64,000 nt of DNA, from contig OX377202.1 in assembly GCA_947396885.1 (NCBI GenBank), forward strand, positions 106,948,198 through 107,012,197, read 5' to 3'. Each line of letters starts with the position of its first letter. The stretch's first letter is position 1. This DNA comes from Heligmosomoides polygyrus polygyrus (taxonomy: Eukaryota; Nematoda; Chromadorea; Rhabditida; Heligmosomidae). Made by a program: the position numbers and the translations under genes. This document shows, in pieces, positions 26,521-40,762 of this stretch. Below the pieces are notes generated by a model. It ran no database searches. It had not been told where the DNA came from and saw only the letters and a list, made by a program, of their open reading frames with translations.

Positions 26521-29500
26521 GAAAGACGAAAATGACAACATAACTTTAGCACCCTATAATTTTTTTCAAAATAAGCTAGCAAAAAATAAATAAAAATAAT
26601 AAAAATAATTTAGAATACAACGCAAATAAAGTAAAACAAGCTGAAACAAAATCTACGAGATTGACATCATAAAAATTTTGTGATACGCCTCAGAACTTTT
26701 CAGGATGATTTTCGCTTATCACGATGTGGACACCATTAATGGAAAGATAGGTATTGATCGAATACGCGACAAAAGCGCGAGTTCTGACTATCGATCTGAA
26801 AGACCAATGCGCAAAAGTTTACTTGAAAATTAGGGGCGAAATTCCACTTTTAACGAAAAAAATTGCTCGATTCTCTGCACAGCTTATATTGCTGAATCGA
26901 TCAATACCTATCGTTTATAGAGGCTAGAAGTATAGTAATACAGTGGGCAGACAACTCCATTCTGAGCGGTTCATAACGCCCATTTCTAAGTTCTTTGAAA
27001 ACCTGCGGAAGTCATCGATTATTCGTAAAAAAATGGTCAGTAATTGATCTAACATTTTCGTGAATTGGAAAATTTCAATTTTTAATTAAATTTCTAAATT
27101 TTGATTTAGAACCATCACCTTTCAATTTAACTCGAAATTTTTAATTGAAAACCATCGTCACCTAGAATAAAGAACACTTGAAGAGTACCAATCGATACGT
27201 AAGGCGCCGCCGCATGCGCGAATGCGCGGATGTCTACCAATCGATATCGCTCATACCACTGGACACTTTCGCGGTCAAGTGAGTGCACGATGTCTTCTTT
27301 GGCGATTTCAGTGAACGAAAAGCGTTACCGTAACGCATATAAAAGTCGTCGAATGGCCGTTTGCCTGTACATATACTGTCCAATGACAAATGGTCGCCAT
27401 TAAAGCGTCGTATCGATTAGTCATCTCTTGAAAGAGCGCCGGAGACAATAAAACGGAAACGATAAGAAGCGGATGAATCACACAGCAGGCGGCGGCGTCA
27501 AATAGCTTGCCGAAGGAAAACGCTCTCAGTTCAGAAAAAACCCCGCACTGTCAGCATTACTTAGCGCTGATTCACCGCAGAATCAATTTCGTCGAATGCG
27601 TCGCGGTCGTGCGCAGCGGCTAGCCATGGTGGGCGGTTATCTCTAGAATGAATTTGCCAGCGCAAGGCGAAGAACTGGGAAGCTTTGGATAGAAGTTAAG
27701 ACCACTAAAGGACTCGAAACATATTTTGACGCGGATATTGGGTCCAGAAAGGGGCGGAGCCTACTCACTCATATAGATCACCACATGCTCGACTTGATCG
27801 ACTGCTTTGGAAAAATCACTATTTTGCACTGCATCTCACTAGGGTCTTCCGACAATTTTTTCCGCAAAATCAGGAGAAATTTGTACTAGTCGCTAATATG
27901 GCCTACATAGGGGAGGAGAGATGCACCAGTCCAATCAGACGGCACTGATCGGGAACGCGTTTCCACTTGTAGGCCGAATTAGCGACTAGTCCTACAAAAT
28001 AAAACGCAAATTTCTCTAATACTATGGAAAGAACACGATCTAGATCGATTAGTGGTGTAGATCACTTGCCCGCGTTGTTCGACTATTCGGTAAAATCTCA
28101 AAAATATTTTGCCGAGGAAATCACAACAGTGCAGCACATCTTCCCACAATGCTTTTAGCCTTTTAGCATCTTTTCTCTGCGAAATTCGGAAAAATGTCAC
28201 TAGTCGTTAATTTGGCCTACATGGGAGAGGACACCATACCAGTGGACGTGCCAGCCACCCAAAAAGGGTATGTATAGGCGCTGCTCTGATTGGCTGGCGC
28301 TCAGACTGTCTGTGCTCTAATTGGCTACGATTAGCTGGCGCATACGCGCTCCCATGTAGGCCAGATTAACGACCAGTACCAAAAAATAGAAGCGGGAGGC
28401 TTACACTATGAAGAAAACACAATCTGACCGTGGATTTTGAAACTTCCTCAAGACGACCTCGCTATTCCACACAGAAAGACACGCTCCGCCCATTGCCACG
28501 CCCACCATATAAGATGACATTAATTGGATGGCGAAGATTTAAGGTCCTAAAAGGGGCGGAGCGCAGTCAGAAGCGTAGATCACTTACTCTTTGCCTCGGA
28601 AAAAATATTTACCCGAAACAAATAACAACATTGCAGCACATCTGATTATGCGCTTTCTAACTTTGCACATTTTTTCGCAGAATTCAGGGAAAATGGCACT
28701 AGTCGCTAATATGGCCTACATAGGTAGGAGACACGCATCGGTCCAACCAGACCGTATCGAATGAGCGTGGCAACCAGAAAGGGTCTGTATGAGCTCTGCT
28801 CTGATTGGCCGTGACGTGGTTGGTCTGTGCTGTAATTGGTTCCGATCGGCTGTCGCGCTCGCACTGCCTCCATGCAGGCCACATTAACGACCAGTACCGC
28901 AAAAATAGATCAAAAATTCCTTTGAGACCAACACTATGAAGAAAGCACGATGTAGCGATGGATTTAAACATCCACTGCCTTTAAACGCCGGCGCTATTCT
29001 ACTCAAATGAGCGCGCTCCGCCCCCTGCCACGCCTACCGTACACAATGCACATGGTAAAAAACGGTGAGAAAAGCTTGGTTTGGTACAAGTTCTCGTAGA
29101 AAGGGAGGATGAAGGCGCTAGGCGGAGATTCTGAAGGCACCAAAGGAGGTGACGGGAAGCCCAACAGACATAGGAATCTACCGTATTCCATAGGCGTCGA
29201 GTAGGGTATTCAGACAGTAAGCGACCAGACAAGAAGAGATCGATGAACCCCGACGGAAGGACAGGAGCAAGGGCAGCCGGCCGGCGGTGTCGCAGCCTCC
29301 GTGCACCAGTGCAGCAGCAGCAGCGGACCCCGGCAAACCCCGCCCCGACACTACTGCGGCCGCTGACCGCTTTTTGCACCACGCCGACCGAATGGAATAC
29401 ACGACGAAGCCGGCCGCCCGTCCGGCCGGTTGAAGCACCCCCGCCAGAAAAAGGCCTCGAAGCGCCCGATAGGCCGTCGGCCGGTACCTACCGCGGGAGT

Positions 29501-32500
29501 GGATTAGAGAACCGCCTGGCTGATGCACGAAGCCACCTCATTATTCAAATGGAGATGTCCGTGCTAAGTACGTGCGTCTGTGTGATGGAAAAAATCGATA
29601 ACGGTCGACCGATCGATGTTATTTGCTTGCTGTCTGAAGCCTTGAGCGATTCTCAGATCAACCGTGAGAAGCCACTTTTCAGACCAATTTGAACACTTTA
29701 TAAAGCAAACTGGACACTTTTCAAAAATCGATAACGATCGACCGATCGATAATTTTCAAATCGAATTGTACACTTTTCAGAAATCGATAATGGTCAACCG
29801 AGCGATACTTTCGGAATCGAACTGAGCACTTTACGAAAATCAATAACGGTCGACCGATCGATACTATTTTGCTTGCTCTGTAATGCCTGCACATGTCGAG
29901 CGATTTCCAAACCGATCGTAAGAAGCGGCGATCAATAATGTCGATTGAAATCTGATGCGGCCGTTCCTCTTTGATCGTCGTGGCACTTTGACGGACGCAT
30001 AGACAGATAAACAGACAGACAGAGGGACTGACGGGCAGATTAGCCACTTTATATATTTTCTTAAAATATATAAAAATGTAAATACAAAATTGCTAATATG
30101 TCCGTCATTCTTTTAAACATTTGACGTCAAATTGACCCTTGTTCAACAAAAATCTTAATATCATTTCTTTCAGATTTTAATTCGCCTATCAAATAAATGA
30201 TTGCATTGATTTAAATTTTTATAAAAATATAATTTTTTGAGGAAAATTTAAAGCTAACTCACGTCGTTCCCGAATTAAGCCGTAAGCCAGGCAAAATTTG
30301 ATATAATCGATCTTTATTGATTAGCCAGTCCAAAGAGCAGGAAGGTGGCCATTTTTTGCGCCATGCCCTCGTCCAAGACGTAGCGATTTTTATTCAACTG
30401 ATAATATTTTGCAAAATTTCCGCCCGTATGTAGTTTCACCTCTGTAAACGATAATACAAAAAATTTTAATTAAAAAATGTAAATGTAATTGTAAAAACAC
30501 ACATATCTTCAATTTGATGCTTCAAAGTGAGATGTGTTTTTTTACAATTGTAAGCAAAATTTACACTATCAATCAAATAAAAATCGCGACGAGCTTTTCG
30601 AGTGCATGGCACGACCTGGTATTTTAATGCGTAGTATGCCTGACGCCTTGTTGCGCTTTAAAACAAAATTTCATTCACTATTTTCCCAAATAAACAGAAA
30701 TTTTATAAAATTATTACACACTTTGGGGTAGCTGAACCATGAAATCTCAAAAACCAAATTTTTCTTAAACAAAAATTTTTCTAATCATCCTGGAGGGTGT
30801 CCAATTCGATCTGAAAAATGTCCAATTCGACGTGAGAACCATATATCTATCGAATATTGACGGCTAGTCGATCAGTCTAAGCAGTGAAAGTCTTCAAATT
30901 CGCTTAGTTCCCAGGTCATGCCGAAAATCAGGCAAAATTTGACAATATTGATCGTTATTGATTGGCCAGTCTATCCTCTTCGCTCACTATAAATTCGTTT
31001 CCTCCCCCTCTCTTTCCATTAAAAATTCTCAGGAACATCTACACTCCAATGATCCCTACGGTTATCATTCTCAACAATTTTTATTCGGTCAACTATATTT
31101 TCAGAAACTTTCTAAACAAAAATTTTTAACAAAAATTTAAAAAAAATGCAACCAAAGGATAAAGATTAAAAAATAAAATATCTATGTATAGATAAGAACT
31201 GCAGCACTCAAAGAATTAACTACTGCATTCAAAACAGGAGAAATGCTAATACATGTATAAAATAGCTACTTCGCCAGTCTGTCCTTCTGTTCATGCGTCG
31301 GCGCAAAAATAATGGCACCTCCTGGTCTTTTTCAACAGCTCAGCCGTCTTTATCAGCTGCAGCTCAGCATTAGCCGTTTGATGAGGGCATTATACGAATA
31401 TTATGAACGCTGGATAGTTTAATCAAGTAGAGATAGCATCAATCAATAATACTGATCAATATAAATACTGATATATTGATCGATAGTACTGACGTGAGAT
31501 TCTTGCAGAAGTGACTGCGTGACATGGAATTCAAATGAACGAGCTGGCTGGTGGACAGAATTCACAGAAAGTGAACGTTATTCATGGTCAATCACTATTG
31601 ATTGATATTATCGAATGATATTATCGATTGATATTTTTGATTTTTGCGGACAGGCACCTGTCACCGACAGATTGGCATTAGTTCTTAAAGTGGACTAGAT
31701 GTAGGGGCTAAAACGCATCAGCCAATCAAGAACGCAGGGCAGACCACAACCAGCGACAGCATCGATCAATAATAATCAGTAATATTGATCGCTATTGATC
31801 GACATACCGATATTCTTGCAGAAGTGACTGCGTGACTGAGAGTCACATGCACGAGCTGATTGATGTATAGAATTCACAGCAAGTGAACACTACTCACAGG
31901 CCAATCATTATTGTTCGATACTATCGATTTATTATCGATTGATATTCACAACTTACAAGCGGAATGGCACTAGTCGTTGATATGGCCTGGATGTAGAGGC
32001 GGGAACGCACCAATCACAACTAAATAGATCACTGACCGCAGTTTTCAAATTTTTCCATCATTTTTCATTTCCGGCGCTTAAATCTGTTCCGCTACTTCTC
32101 TTTCCGACAGTGAAATCGATAAATAGGACAAGCCTCGTGCGTTTCCGCAAAAAACGCGCCGGCAATCGCCTTCAACTCTCTCGCCGTCGCTCCGCGGCCG
32201 GCTCAGCGCCGCCTGAAAAAGAAACGCCGCCGTAGCTAGGAGAACTTCCAGGGATCGAAGGCGGGTGGGTATGCGTATTCTGAGCTCAGCAGCCGGCCTG
32301 CAGATGGCTGGCTGGTGCACAGGCATCTGCTAGGCAGAAACTCGCCGAGCGTGAAAAAGTCCGGCGTCGGGATTTTCCGGTGTCTTAGTGGATCCTGAAG
32401 TGATTGATGCCGGTTATGAGGCGCTGGGACATCCGTCAATCTCGCGGCTGCAGACATTGCACACAGATCGACGCGCGAATGCAGAAAAACGAGCACTTGG

Positions 32501-35500
32501 TCGTGCGTTCTTCTGTCGCACATCTGCTAAGGTCGAACTTGTACTTGGCTCGAGTTCAGGGACTAGTCGGCAGTGTGGCCTACATGGAGAGCGGGGGCGG
32601 GGCAGAAGGCAGAACGAAGGGTGATCTCCCCGGCTGTGATTGGCTGGCTAGATTCTGCCCAGATTCGACGTCGAGACCCTCTTCTGGATGCGCCATGCAC
32701 TTCACTTGGCCAATTCCACCGCCCAGGTAGTTCGTCCCTAACGGCTATAGAGGTGCCTTTACTCCTCCTGATCGGGCCTAAAATGGGCCTACCGCCTAAA
32801 GGGCTAGAAGGCCCCGGTGAACCCGTAGAAAGCTACCGTACGCCTCCATCGGCAATGGGTGCAGCCATTCTAATGGGTGTCGGAACACATAGGCTGTTCC
32901 GCTGCACGTGATTAATATCAACCCATTAAGTGCAGAAAAATAGCGAAACGGCCGTCGTTTCACGACACACCTCACGGTCTTCTGATGACATCGATTTCTG
33001 CACTCCCCCTCTGGGAGACTACGCGGGGCTTTCCATCCATACTACGACTTCCCAGGCTATGTCGCAAATGTGAGCAGCATTGGAAGGTAGAAAATATATT
33101 TCATAGCCAATCAGAGCACCGCACCGAATCGGGGCCCACTTCGACTGGCAAACTCGTTAGATGGGTTAATTGGCTGGCGCGCTCCCACTTTTCAATGCTG
33201 CCCACATTCACGACAAGAACCGATTTTCCTTCTAAATATGGGATTCAGGGTCGAAGACCCTTGGAGTCAGATATTTAAACACCCAGGGACAGTGGTAGTG
33301 GGAAGCAGCGGCCCCTGTGTAAACTGCTCAGCTGTCAGTGTCGGAATTTCTTGAAATTTCAGTGATTTCTGTCCAATGTCGCGAATGTGGGCAGCATTAG
33401 GAGGCCGGAGCGCGCCAGCTGATCATAACCAATCAGAGCATCTCGATCGAACACTCGCTTGTTGGCCAATCAGGGCAGCGATTGGACATACGCCCTCTGA
33501 CTACCAGACTCGTTCGATGCGAGTTGGCTGACTGGCGCGTTTCCCCCTCCCAATGCTGCCCACATTCGCGACTTCGACCGAACTTTCCTTCTCAACCTGG
33601 GATTCAAGGACGAATACTCCGGTAATCAGATATTAAAACGGCCCGGAAACCGTGGAAGTAGGAAGCAGCGGCGCCTGCGGAAACTGCTTAGCTGTTATTG
33701 GCGGATTTTCTTAGAATTTCATTGATTTCTGGCCAATGTCGTGAATGTGGGCAGCATTGGGAGGCAAAAGCGCGCCAGCTTATTATAGCCAATCAGAGCA
33801 TCTCGATAGAGCACTCGCTTGCTAGCCAATCAGGGCTCAAGATGGTTAGATGGGGATTGATTGGCTGGCGCGCTTCTTCCTCTCAATGCTGCCCAGATTC
33901 ACGACAAGAACAGGTTCTGTTTCATTTGACAGTTCACCTGCCCACTTCGCGGAAATCAAGACTCGTCGCAGCCGCCTGCACCTGCGCTGGAAAAAAATCG
34001 ATTGGAAATTCAATGAGGAGTTTTTACAGAAGGCGATTACGTAGACGGTAATTAGGGTGGGGAATGGAATGGGAAGGGGCGGGGCGGGGCAGCAGGGACG
34101 CAAATCGAATTAGGTGCTCCAAGAATGCGCTAGATCTAGAGGAGGTTCACAAATCCCTAGGATAGTGTTGCTACAGCTACAAACGTAAAAAATGGCGAAT
34201 TCCGCACGAGAAACGACAGAGCCGCCAGGACCACGCCTCCATAGCTATGGCTCCGCCCATACGTCATGAATCCGCTGCGGTCGAAAGACGCTCGAAACGG
34301 AGCGGCTCAAAGCCACCTAGGGAGCAAGCGCATTATTCCCTAAATGCCGATCAGATTTTGTTCTTCCGATTAAGAATAGGATCCCGCCCAGTATGAGCAA
34401 ACTCCGCCCAACTACACAAATTCCTTAAGTGGCTAAACCGGTGACGACAACGGCAGAGATGAAAGCAATCATAGAGGACCTACGTCCACAAAGAAGTCAC
34501 TGAAGAATCTGAGAATCTTAACGTGAAAGGGGTTCGGTGGACAGGACTCCGCCCACTCCAAACAGAACTCCGCCCATTGAAGCCATGCTCTGCTGTGGAA
34601 GAACAGTATTTCTTAAAGTACTTGAAGAGCTCATAAAAGCGGTCTTTTCTATGAAGCCTTAGGACTGCCTGAGCTTACCCGGTAATACTTTTTATTTTTA
34701 TTTTTATTTTTATTATAACTGTGAACGTCATTATTTAATTATTACTCTTATGATTGTTATTAGTCTTTCAATCTTATTCAGTCATTTTTAGGTGACCACT
34801 CGGATTTCATGATCATGATTTCTTCTGATTCGAAACAGCATGCAGAACTCCGCCCACTCTAGTCATAGCTCCGCCCATCAAAAGCGCACCAAAGCAATGC
34901 ATAGGTTTTGGTAAAAACTGCTCAAGGTACTTTTAAAAGTTAACTATATAGCATTCTTCCACCAACTTCCGCCGCCTACCAAATTTAATCATTTCATTTT
35001 AATACATTTTAATAATTTGAAGAACCAAGATAATAACTTTTATGGTTCGTTTCGCCACCTTCCTTCAGACGAACCTTGTAAATTATAACACCTCCCCGGT
35101 GGCTCATCAGTGAAGAAAGAGGTGTTATAATTTATTTATTTATTGTCAATATAATAATTTTGTATTTTTATTTTTTAGTTTTCCATATTTTCAACTATTT
35201 ATTTATTCATTTATTCTATTTTTATGACAGCATTATTTTTTAAATTTTTTACCATAAAACGTTAAAACGAAGAAATTTATAAAATTGTACACATATTTAA
35301 TTTTAGAAAAGATTTTATTACAATTCGTTTAAGTTTGAAATAATTTTAAAACATTTTTTGTTAAATATTGTTAGTGAAAAATAATAAACTTACAAAATTC
35401 TGTTGCTACAGCCACTCTCTTTCTTCTTTCTATATAAAGTAATTCATACTGTGCTCTATTGTACGGTATCAGGATAGATATTGTGATATATGTTATCATT

Positions 35501-38500
35501 ACGGTATTCATTTCATTCTTTACACGCTGAGAATGGAGGTGCTACTTACAAGTGATTCTATTAAAAAATCACTACTTTTTTCAACGTAATTACGATGTTT
35601 ATTTATTTATTTGTTTATTCAGAATAAATTTATAAGTTCAATGGAAGGAGATGGAAAACTACTTCGAGCTATTTGAGTGTTTTTATAAAGTTTATTGCTT
35701 TATTATAGTTATCTAACATGCTGTACTTATATAGTATTTGCCTGTTTTTATTTAGACACTTTCTTATATTTTCGGTAATAAATTCTGTGCTATATCCATT
35801 ATGTCTAAGTATTCTGTGAAGTTCTCTTATCTTAGTGCAAAAATATTGAAATGTTGAACAGACAGTAGCTATTCTAAGTGTTTCTGTATAAATGACATTA
35901 TGTTTAATTTTGATTGAAATCTGTGAGTCTACGTGTGGAAACCTATTTACTTTAAAATTGAAAGAATCTGTTTTGTTGTATAGGTTGTTTTCAATTTTAT
36001 TATTTACGACTTCAATAGTTAGGTCGAGATAGTTACATTTGTATTCACTTTCGTGTGTTTTTTTAAATTCCAATGTGTTTTTATAAACTAAAGTAAGTAT
36101 GTAATCAATATGGCTTTCTTTGTAATTATGAACTATAAGTATGTCGTCCATATATCTAAAAGGCTTAAACAATTGGTTTCTATTTAAAATTGTATTCTTA
36201 GAGTATTCAAATTCAAACATAGACATGGTTAAGTCAGCGAGTAAAGGGCTGAAGTTACCTCCTTGAGGAACTCCTTTATTTTGTTTAAATACTATACTGG
36301 CGAATATGCAGTAACTATTTTTCAATAAGTAGTCTATTAAATATAAAAGATCCGTTATATTATAATACCTATATTTATTATTTTGAGTTGAGTTATCAGT
36401 ATAGAAAGTTTTATATCCATTACAGGCTATGAAATTTTTTCCAGAATTTTTGAAGCAAAGAATAATAAGATTTTTCATTTTTTCCATTATAACAGTATGA
36501 GGCATGCTAGTGAACATGTCTGTAAAATCAGCGGAATACAATTTAACATTATCTGCGTCAATACTTGCTAGTTCTGGTGTTATGTTAGAATTTTTGATAG
36601 CCCAATATGTTTTAATAGACCTTGTATTACTAGCTACGTTATTGGCGTAATTAATAAAGTGTGTTTTTAGAAAAGTAAATATACAACAAAGTTCTAGGGC
36701 TAAGGGCTTAACACTGCTATTATATGCCCCGGTAATAAATCTAAATTTCACAGGGTCTTTATGAAGTTTAGGCAGTGAATAAATAATTGGTAAATCTACA
36801 TTTGAATCTACGCTTAATTTATTTCTTATTTGGAATTGTTGATGCTTTTCTATTATGGGCAGCTTATTAGAAACGTTCAAATTAACATATGTATTATTAG
36901 TGTTACTGTTGTTAAAGACATCATTTTCGTTATCATATGTAATTCCCATTTCTTTCATTAGGTTAAGTATGTAAAATTTTTTGCAAATAATACCATAATT
37001 ATTGCTTGCTTTATCCAATGGACAAAATATAAAATCTTTTTGTAGTCTTTGTATTGTATGGTACGGTATATAAACTTTATTACTAATGTTAATATGACTT
37101 AGCAATGGTTTTATTTTGTTTCTGTATTCTATTGCAAAGAAATTGTTCAATTGGTTCTTTTGGTCTGTCGAAATTCCATGGGATCTACTTATGTGATTAA
37201 TAACTTTTTCGACAGTGGATTTATATGTGTTATGCACTATATCTCTGGTGTAACCTATTACTGGTCTATATTTTGTGCCTTTTACCATAATTTCTTTCAA
37301 GTGTTGGTGTTCTATAATGTTTAGATTACCTGTGATAATATGACAATGAGTAGTGTCAATGAATGAGCTGTATTTACTTTTTTCTGTTTTACATATGCAT
37401 TCTCTATTGAGTATATCTTTATAACTTTCAAGATTTGCGTTTTTTAGAAATTGATTATAGTTGAAAATAGTAGTAGATATAGGTCGCTTATAGGTATACA
37501 CTACTCTGAAAGGAATAAATTCTTTTGTGGAGGTACTTCTGATTATTTCTTTAACTTTGCTGCTGTTGAATATTTTATTAAAGTTAATACGGTCAAAAAT
37601 ATCACCTTTATATTCCATGTCTACATAATTAAATAATTTTTTTTCTACTTGTTTGATGTTATTGTTTGTATTGTATTTTATATGTGTCAGCAAGCACAGA
37701 ACAATAAGCTTAGTTTTTTGATTAACATTGCCAAGGAAGTCTTTACTTAAACTGAGATTAACAAGTGTATCCAAATTTTGTTTATTTAGCATCTTGATTT
37801 TGTTATAAACTTCAAAGACTTTAATGTTTTCTTCGTTACTGAGATATTGTATAAATTGGTTTGTATTATAACAATTTTTGTTTTTACTTCTTCTTTTACT
37901 TCCTCTATTTGTTCTATCTTTTACAATCTGAAGTGAGTAAAATGGATGATTTGTTTTATAATCAAGTGGATTAATTATAGAAGATATATTTCCATAGCCT
38001 TTTATGTTGTCATTAAGACCAAATGGATAAGCACTATTTAGAAGTTTAATCCAAAATAATTCTTTGTTAAATAATTTGTTTTTGTCTATGTTTTCTTCTA
38101 AGGCGTCTAAAACTGTAAACTTTGGAATTGACCCACATTGATGAAAATGTTCATAGAGTGGAGTGTATTTCTTTTTGTTATTAGTGTAATAAATGTGCTC
38201 TCTGATTCTTTCTTTTAATGATCTAGTAGTTATTCCGACATATTGAAGCTTACAAGAGTCGAAACTACTCGATTTTTAATTTCTTTCGCTAATTTTCCGG
38301 GAACAAAAAAAGTGCGCATATTTCAAAGCGTAGATGAAAATCCTAAAAGCAGACAAAAGATGACTCTTCAGTCATATTCCCATAAAAATGTGGGAAAAAA
38401 TATAAGAAACCTATATGAAGTCCCGCCCACTGTTGCCATAGCTCCACCCACTAGCCATTACGGCGTTTCGATATCCATAGTTGCTATTACTCTATCGCTA

Positions 38501-40727
38501 AATTCGCTCTGATTGTCTAGGTGGGCTTAATCGCATTCAGTCATGGTGGGCGTGGTCGTGGCGAATGTGGGCGTTGCCCTGGTCGGCCGATCTGCTAATT
38601 TTCAGCGATTGCGGGACGCCTTCAAGACGTGGAGCCCTAACACCGCCCCGTTGGTCTTCACGGAATTCGAGACGGCATGACCCAGATGTGGGTCACACGC
38701 CCACATGATGATCCTGAGGATCAGTTTCGAGCGGGAAAAAACGCTCCCGCAAGCGGCAAAATCGTTGGTGTCCTTAATCCGTCACGCAAAGCAACGGCGC
38801 AAAATAGATGGGCCGCCGTCGGTCTCTTAATTACGGGCTCCATTTACGGCCTGTTCTGATGGGATTCGCAGCGAAATGGTGCCACGACCAAGCGCTTCAA
38901 CGATTTCGTAATGGCCTCAGCGGCGGTTTCTATAGCGATTCCGATGGCATTCAGTTGTTTTTTTCAGAAGGTGATTCATCATCGGAGGCCGCCGACGTCT
39001 TCATGCCTAGTCAAGCGCTCGTCGCGCTCCACGTCCATTTCGACCAGAAAATGCCGGCAAAGGAGGGAGAGCGAGGGACGTGGCCAGGAAAGCCGTCGGG
39101 CCAGATCTCGGTTACGTTACCCTCCGAGCATTAGATTATACCTAAAAGGTTAAGGGGGGGGGGGCAAAAAGGTGACCAAAAATGGGAGAAAAACAGTAAA
39201 AATATCGGCAGCATAGGACACCGCCCACATTCGCCAGCGCCACGCCCACCGTAGCTGAGTGCTGCTAGTGGCGACCAAGACAAAGTTACTGATTAAATAG
39301 AAGCCGAAGCCGCTGAAACCACAGCTCCGCCCACTAGCTGCTAGACCAGCCCTACGGGCCACAGGGCGGAGCTGTGGCTTCAGTGGGCGGGATTCTGATT
39401 GCTTCAGGATGTTGCTATAAGCAAAACATCGATTTCTAATATAGTCTTGTTGATTTCTCGCTATTTTCGAAAAGTTTAATATAATTTGATTCATGTCGCG
39501 AATGTGGGCAGCAGTGGGAGGTGATGGAGTGCCGAAAACCGAAAAGAGCAGCGACTGAACACGGCCAATCAGAATGCGGACCGTACAAGTACTCACTGAA
39601 TGGCACGCCATTTGCGCGATTAGGTTGGCAAACGCGCTCCCTGCCTTCAATGCTGCCCATTTTCGCGACATGAACCATGACATAATAATAATAAATAATA
39701 ACAATAATAATCCTCCCAAAATGATCATAAGATAAACATCAGTTTCCTGGAAACGAAGCGCTTCTAAGGACGCTTCTCGCACACCTTTTTTGTGCAACTC
39801 TACACTGTAGCATGGCGCCGATGGGCGGAGCTCTGATAACAGTGGGCGGAGTCCTGTTCATTCGCCATCTTTTCCTGTTTTGACTCAAATTTTCTTTAAA
39901 TTCTTCGTGAAAAGAGGTTTCTACGAGTGTTTTCGGCAATTTCACAGTTTTTATTTTGTGGCCAAAACCATTGCAGACCGACTAGGACGAACAGACTGCT
40001 TCGAACTCGCCGAGTCCCATCTAGCGGCCGAATTCTCGTCTATCTGGGTCTAGAACCTCGTCTACGGCGCCGCCTCCACTGGGGATGAGGCCGTTGAGCG
40101 TAATGGAAGCCTTTATGAGCAGCTTCGGAGCCGTTCGACCACATTACGCGCGGCGCATTCCCCAAGACACAGCTGCGTTCCGGACGAGCACCCGGGCCGC
40201 CGGCAGCTATTTGAGGTTGCGCTGTTGCGAAAATAATGGCCGATTTACTTGTTCATAGTAGTGAATGGTTCGCTAGCCCACGCCCACTTCATACAAACAC
40301 AATATCCACGATTTCAAACAATTTTGAGAAATCTATTTTTTATTTAACTTTTACATAATTTTGTATTTTTTGTTATTTTTATTATTTTTATTTTGAAAAA
40401 TAATTAAATGCTTAGTTAGATAAACTTTTAGGCATTTCGTATCCTTTGCTATTAATTCTTAGTGGACAAAGAAAAATGAAAAAAAATTATAAAACTGCTC
40501 AATATATAACAATATATAAAAATAAATATTACCTAAAAATAATAATATAAAGAAAATGAATAATAGTAAATAAATAAGTAAATGAATAAGTAAATACAAA
40601 GATTTTAGTGAACAGAAAAAAATGTAAAAATTTTATAAAAACTTCTTAATATATAACAACATATAAAAATAAATATTACATAAAAAATAATATAAAGCAA
40701 ATATATAATAGTAAATAAAACAGTGAA

Positions 40728-40762
<35 letters not shown>

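Larger units (their letters stand above)
35669..38275 (-). mobile_element. Penelope-like retroelement with N-terminal GIY-YIG, 5'-truncated
   Basis: One uninterrupted minus-strand frame of 868 codons. Its 5' part (38275-37793) has no Met and is cut just before the expected GIY strand. It then reads Cys-Lys-Leu-Gln-Tyr-Val-Gly-Ile-Thr (the YIG strand), an R-x-x-x-R-I-R-E-H helix and a catalytic-Glu segment N-K-E-L-F-W-I-K-L-L. A basic linker follows, then the RT. The endonuclease before the RT is the permuted order described for the Chlamys/Naiad type of Penelope-like elements. The host-side 5' junction near 38260-38275 looks like a 5' truncation, which is common in retroelements. Confidence 0.85.

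Noticed and set aside
35080..35133. Functional hammerhead ribozyme
   Set aside because: Only the CTGATGA box is present. There is no GAAA box, helix II does not close with the required G-C pair, and there is no UH cleavage site in place.
39150..39797. 215-codon minus-strand ORF with a hydrophobic segment
   Set aside because: It runs through a family A MITE and CTCCGCCCAC repeats. The hydrophobic stretch comes from ATAATAATAA-type sequence.
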